From Bacteroidota bacterium (GTDB lineage: Bacteria; Bacteroidota; Bacteroidia; Bacteroidales; VadinHA17): a stretch of 5,633 bases of DNA. The stretch spans positions 1 through 5,633 of the forward strand of contig DAOWNN010000162.1 in NCBI GenBank assembly GCA_030642585.1, written 5' to 3'. Numbering within the stretch: position 1 is the stretch's first letter; each line of letters opens with the position of its first letter. Under the pieces are notes generated by a model. The model saw nothing but the letters and a program-made list of their open reading frames with translations. It did no database searches and was not told the origin of the DNA. Below, one piece after another: positions 5,619 through 5,633 of this stretch. The position numbers and the translations under genes were made by a program.

Positions 5619-5633
5619 TTAGCCCCGCCCTAA
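5619..5633. repeat. probable half of a palindrome cut by the window edge
   Basis: TTAGCCCCGCCCTAA ends exactly at the window limit. AGCCCCGCCCTAA looks like the left half of a GC-rich palindrome that would continue with AGGGCGGGGCT, in the style of the other CTAAAG-core elements. Only the missing flank can confirm this. TTAG/CTAA alone is a minor dyad. Confidence 0.3.

Noticed and set aside
1..5633. tRNA, rRNA or riboswitch genes.
   Set aside because: No T-loop-like GTTCGAATC motif in a cloverleaf context and no familiar riboswitch core was found by eye. A covariance-model scan would settle it.

Overview
This window is AT-rich and carries four protein genes, all on the minus strand. The lineage is most likely Bacteroidota (an inference). 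The translation starts have A/T-rich leaders with no visible Shine-Dalgarno sequence. One upstream region has a clean match to the Bacteroidota -7 promoter element TAnnTTTG. The small RNA-binding protein is of a bacterial type, and the spacers are full of dispersed palindromes such as GGACTAAAGTCC and GGGCTTTAGCCC.

Reading in the direction of transcription, from right to left: (1) positions 5217-5633 hold REP-like palindromes at the far right, a probable promoter near 5333-5340, and a leader of about 110 nt. (2) Positions 4965-5216 encode an 83-residue single-RRM RNA-binding protein. (3) A 355-bp spacer follows, with two hairpins that could terminate that transcript and a near-perfect 12-bp inverted repeat just ahead of the next gene. 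(4) Positions 2660-4609 encode GatE. (5) A 247-bp spacer carries a 26-bp imperfect inverted repeat. (6) Positions 1027-2412 encode GatD. (7) A 116-bp hexanucleotide tandem array begins 6 bases beyond the gatD stop codon. (8) Positions 265-762 encode a small NTF2-like (SnoaL/DUF4440-type) protein. (9) A cluster of short palindromes lies at the far left.

The main point of interest is the gatE-gatD pair. GatD and GatE form the Glu-tRNA(Gln) amidotransferase that is classically regarded as archaeal: GatD is an asparaginase-like ammonia source and GatE is the kinase/transamidase. Both proteins look complete, with all recognisable catalytic motifs. A two-gene archaeal-type tRNA-dependent glutamine pathway in a bacterial setting suggests old horizontal transfer. 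It raises the question of whether the host lacks GlnRS or uses GatDE for something else. The other genes show no obvious functional tie to this pair.

The second notable structure is the CCTYCG hexamer array just past gatD. It is open and in frame with gatD beyond a single TAG, and it is purine/G-rich on the mRNA strand. The remaining observations are candidate regulatory hairpins and REP-like repeats.
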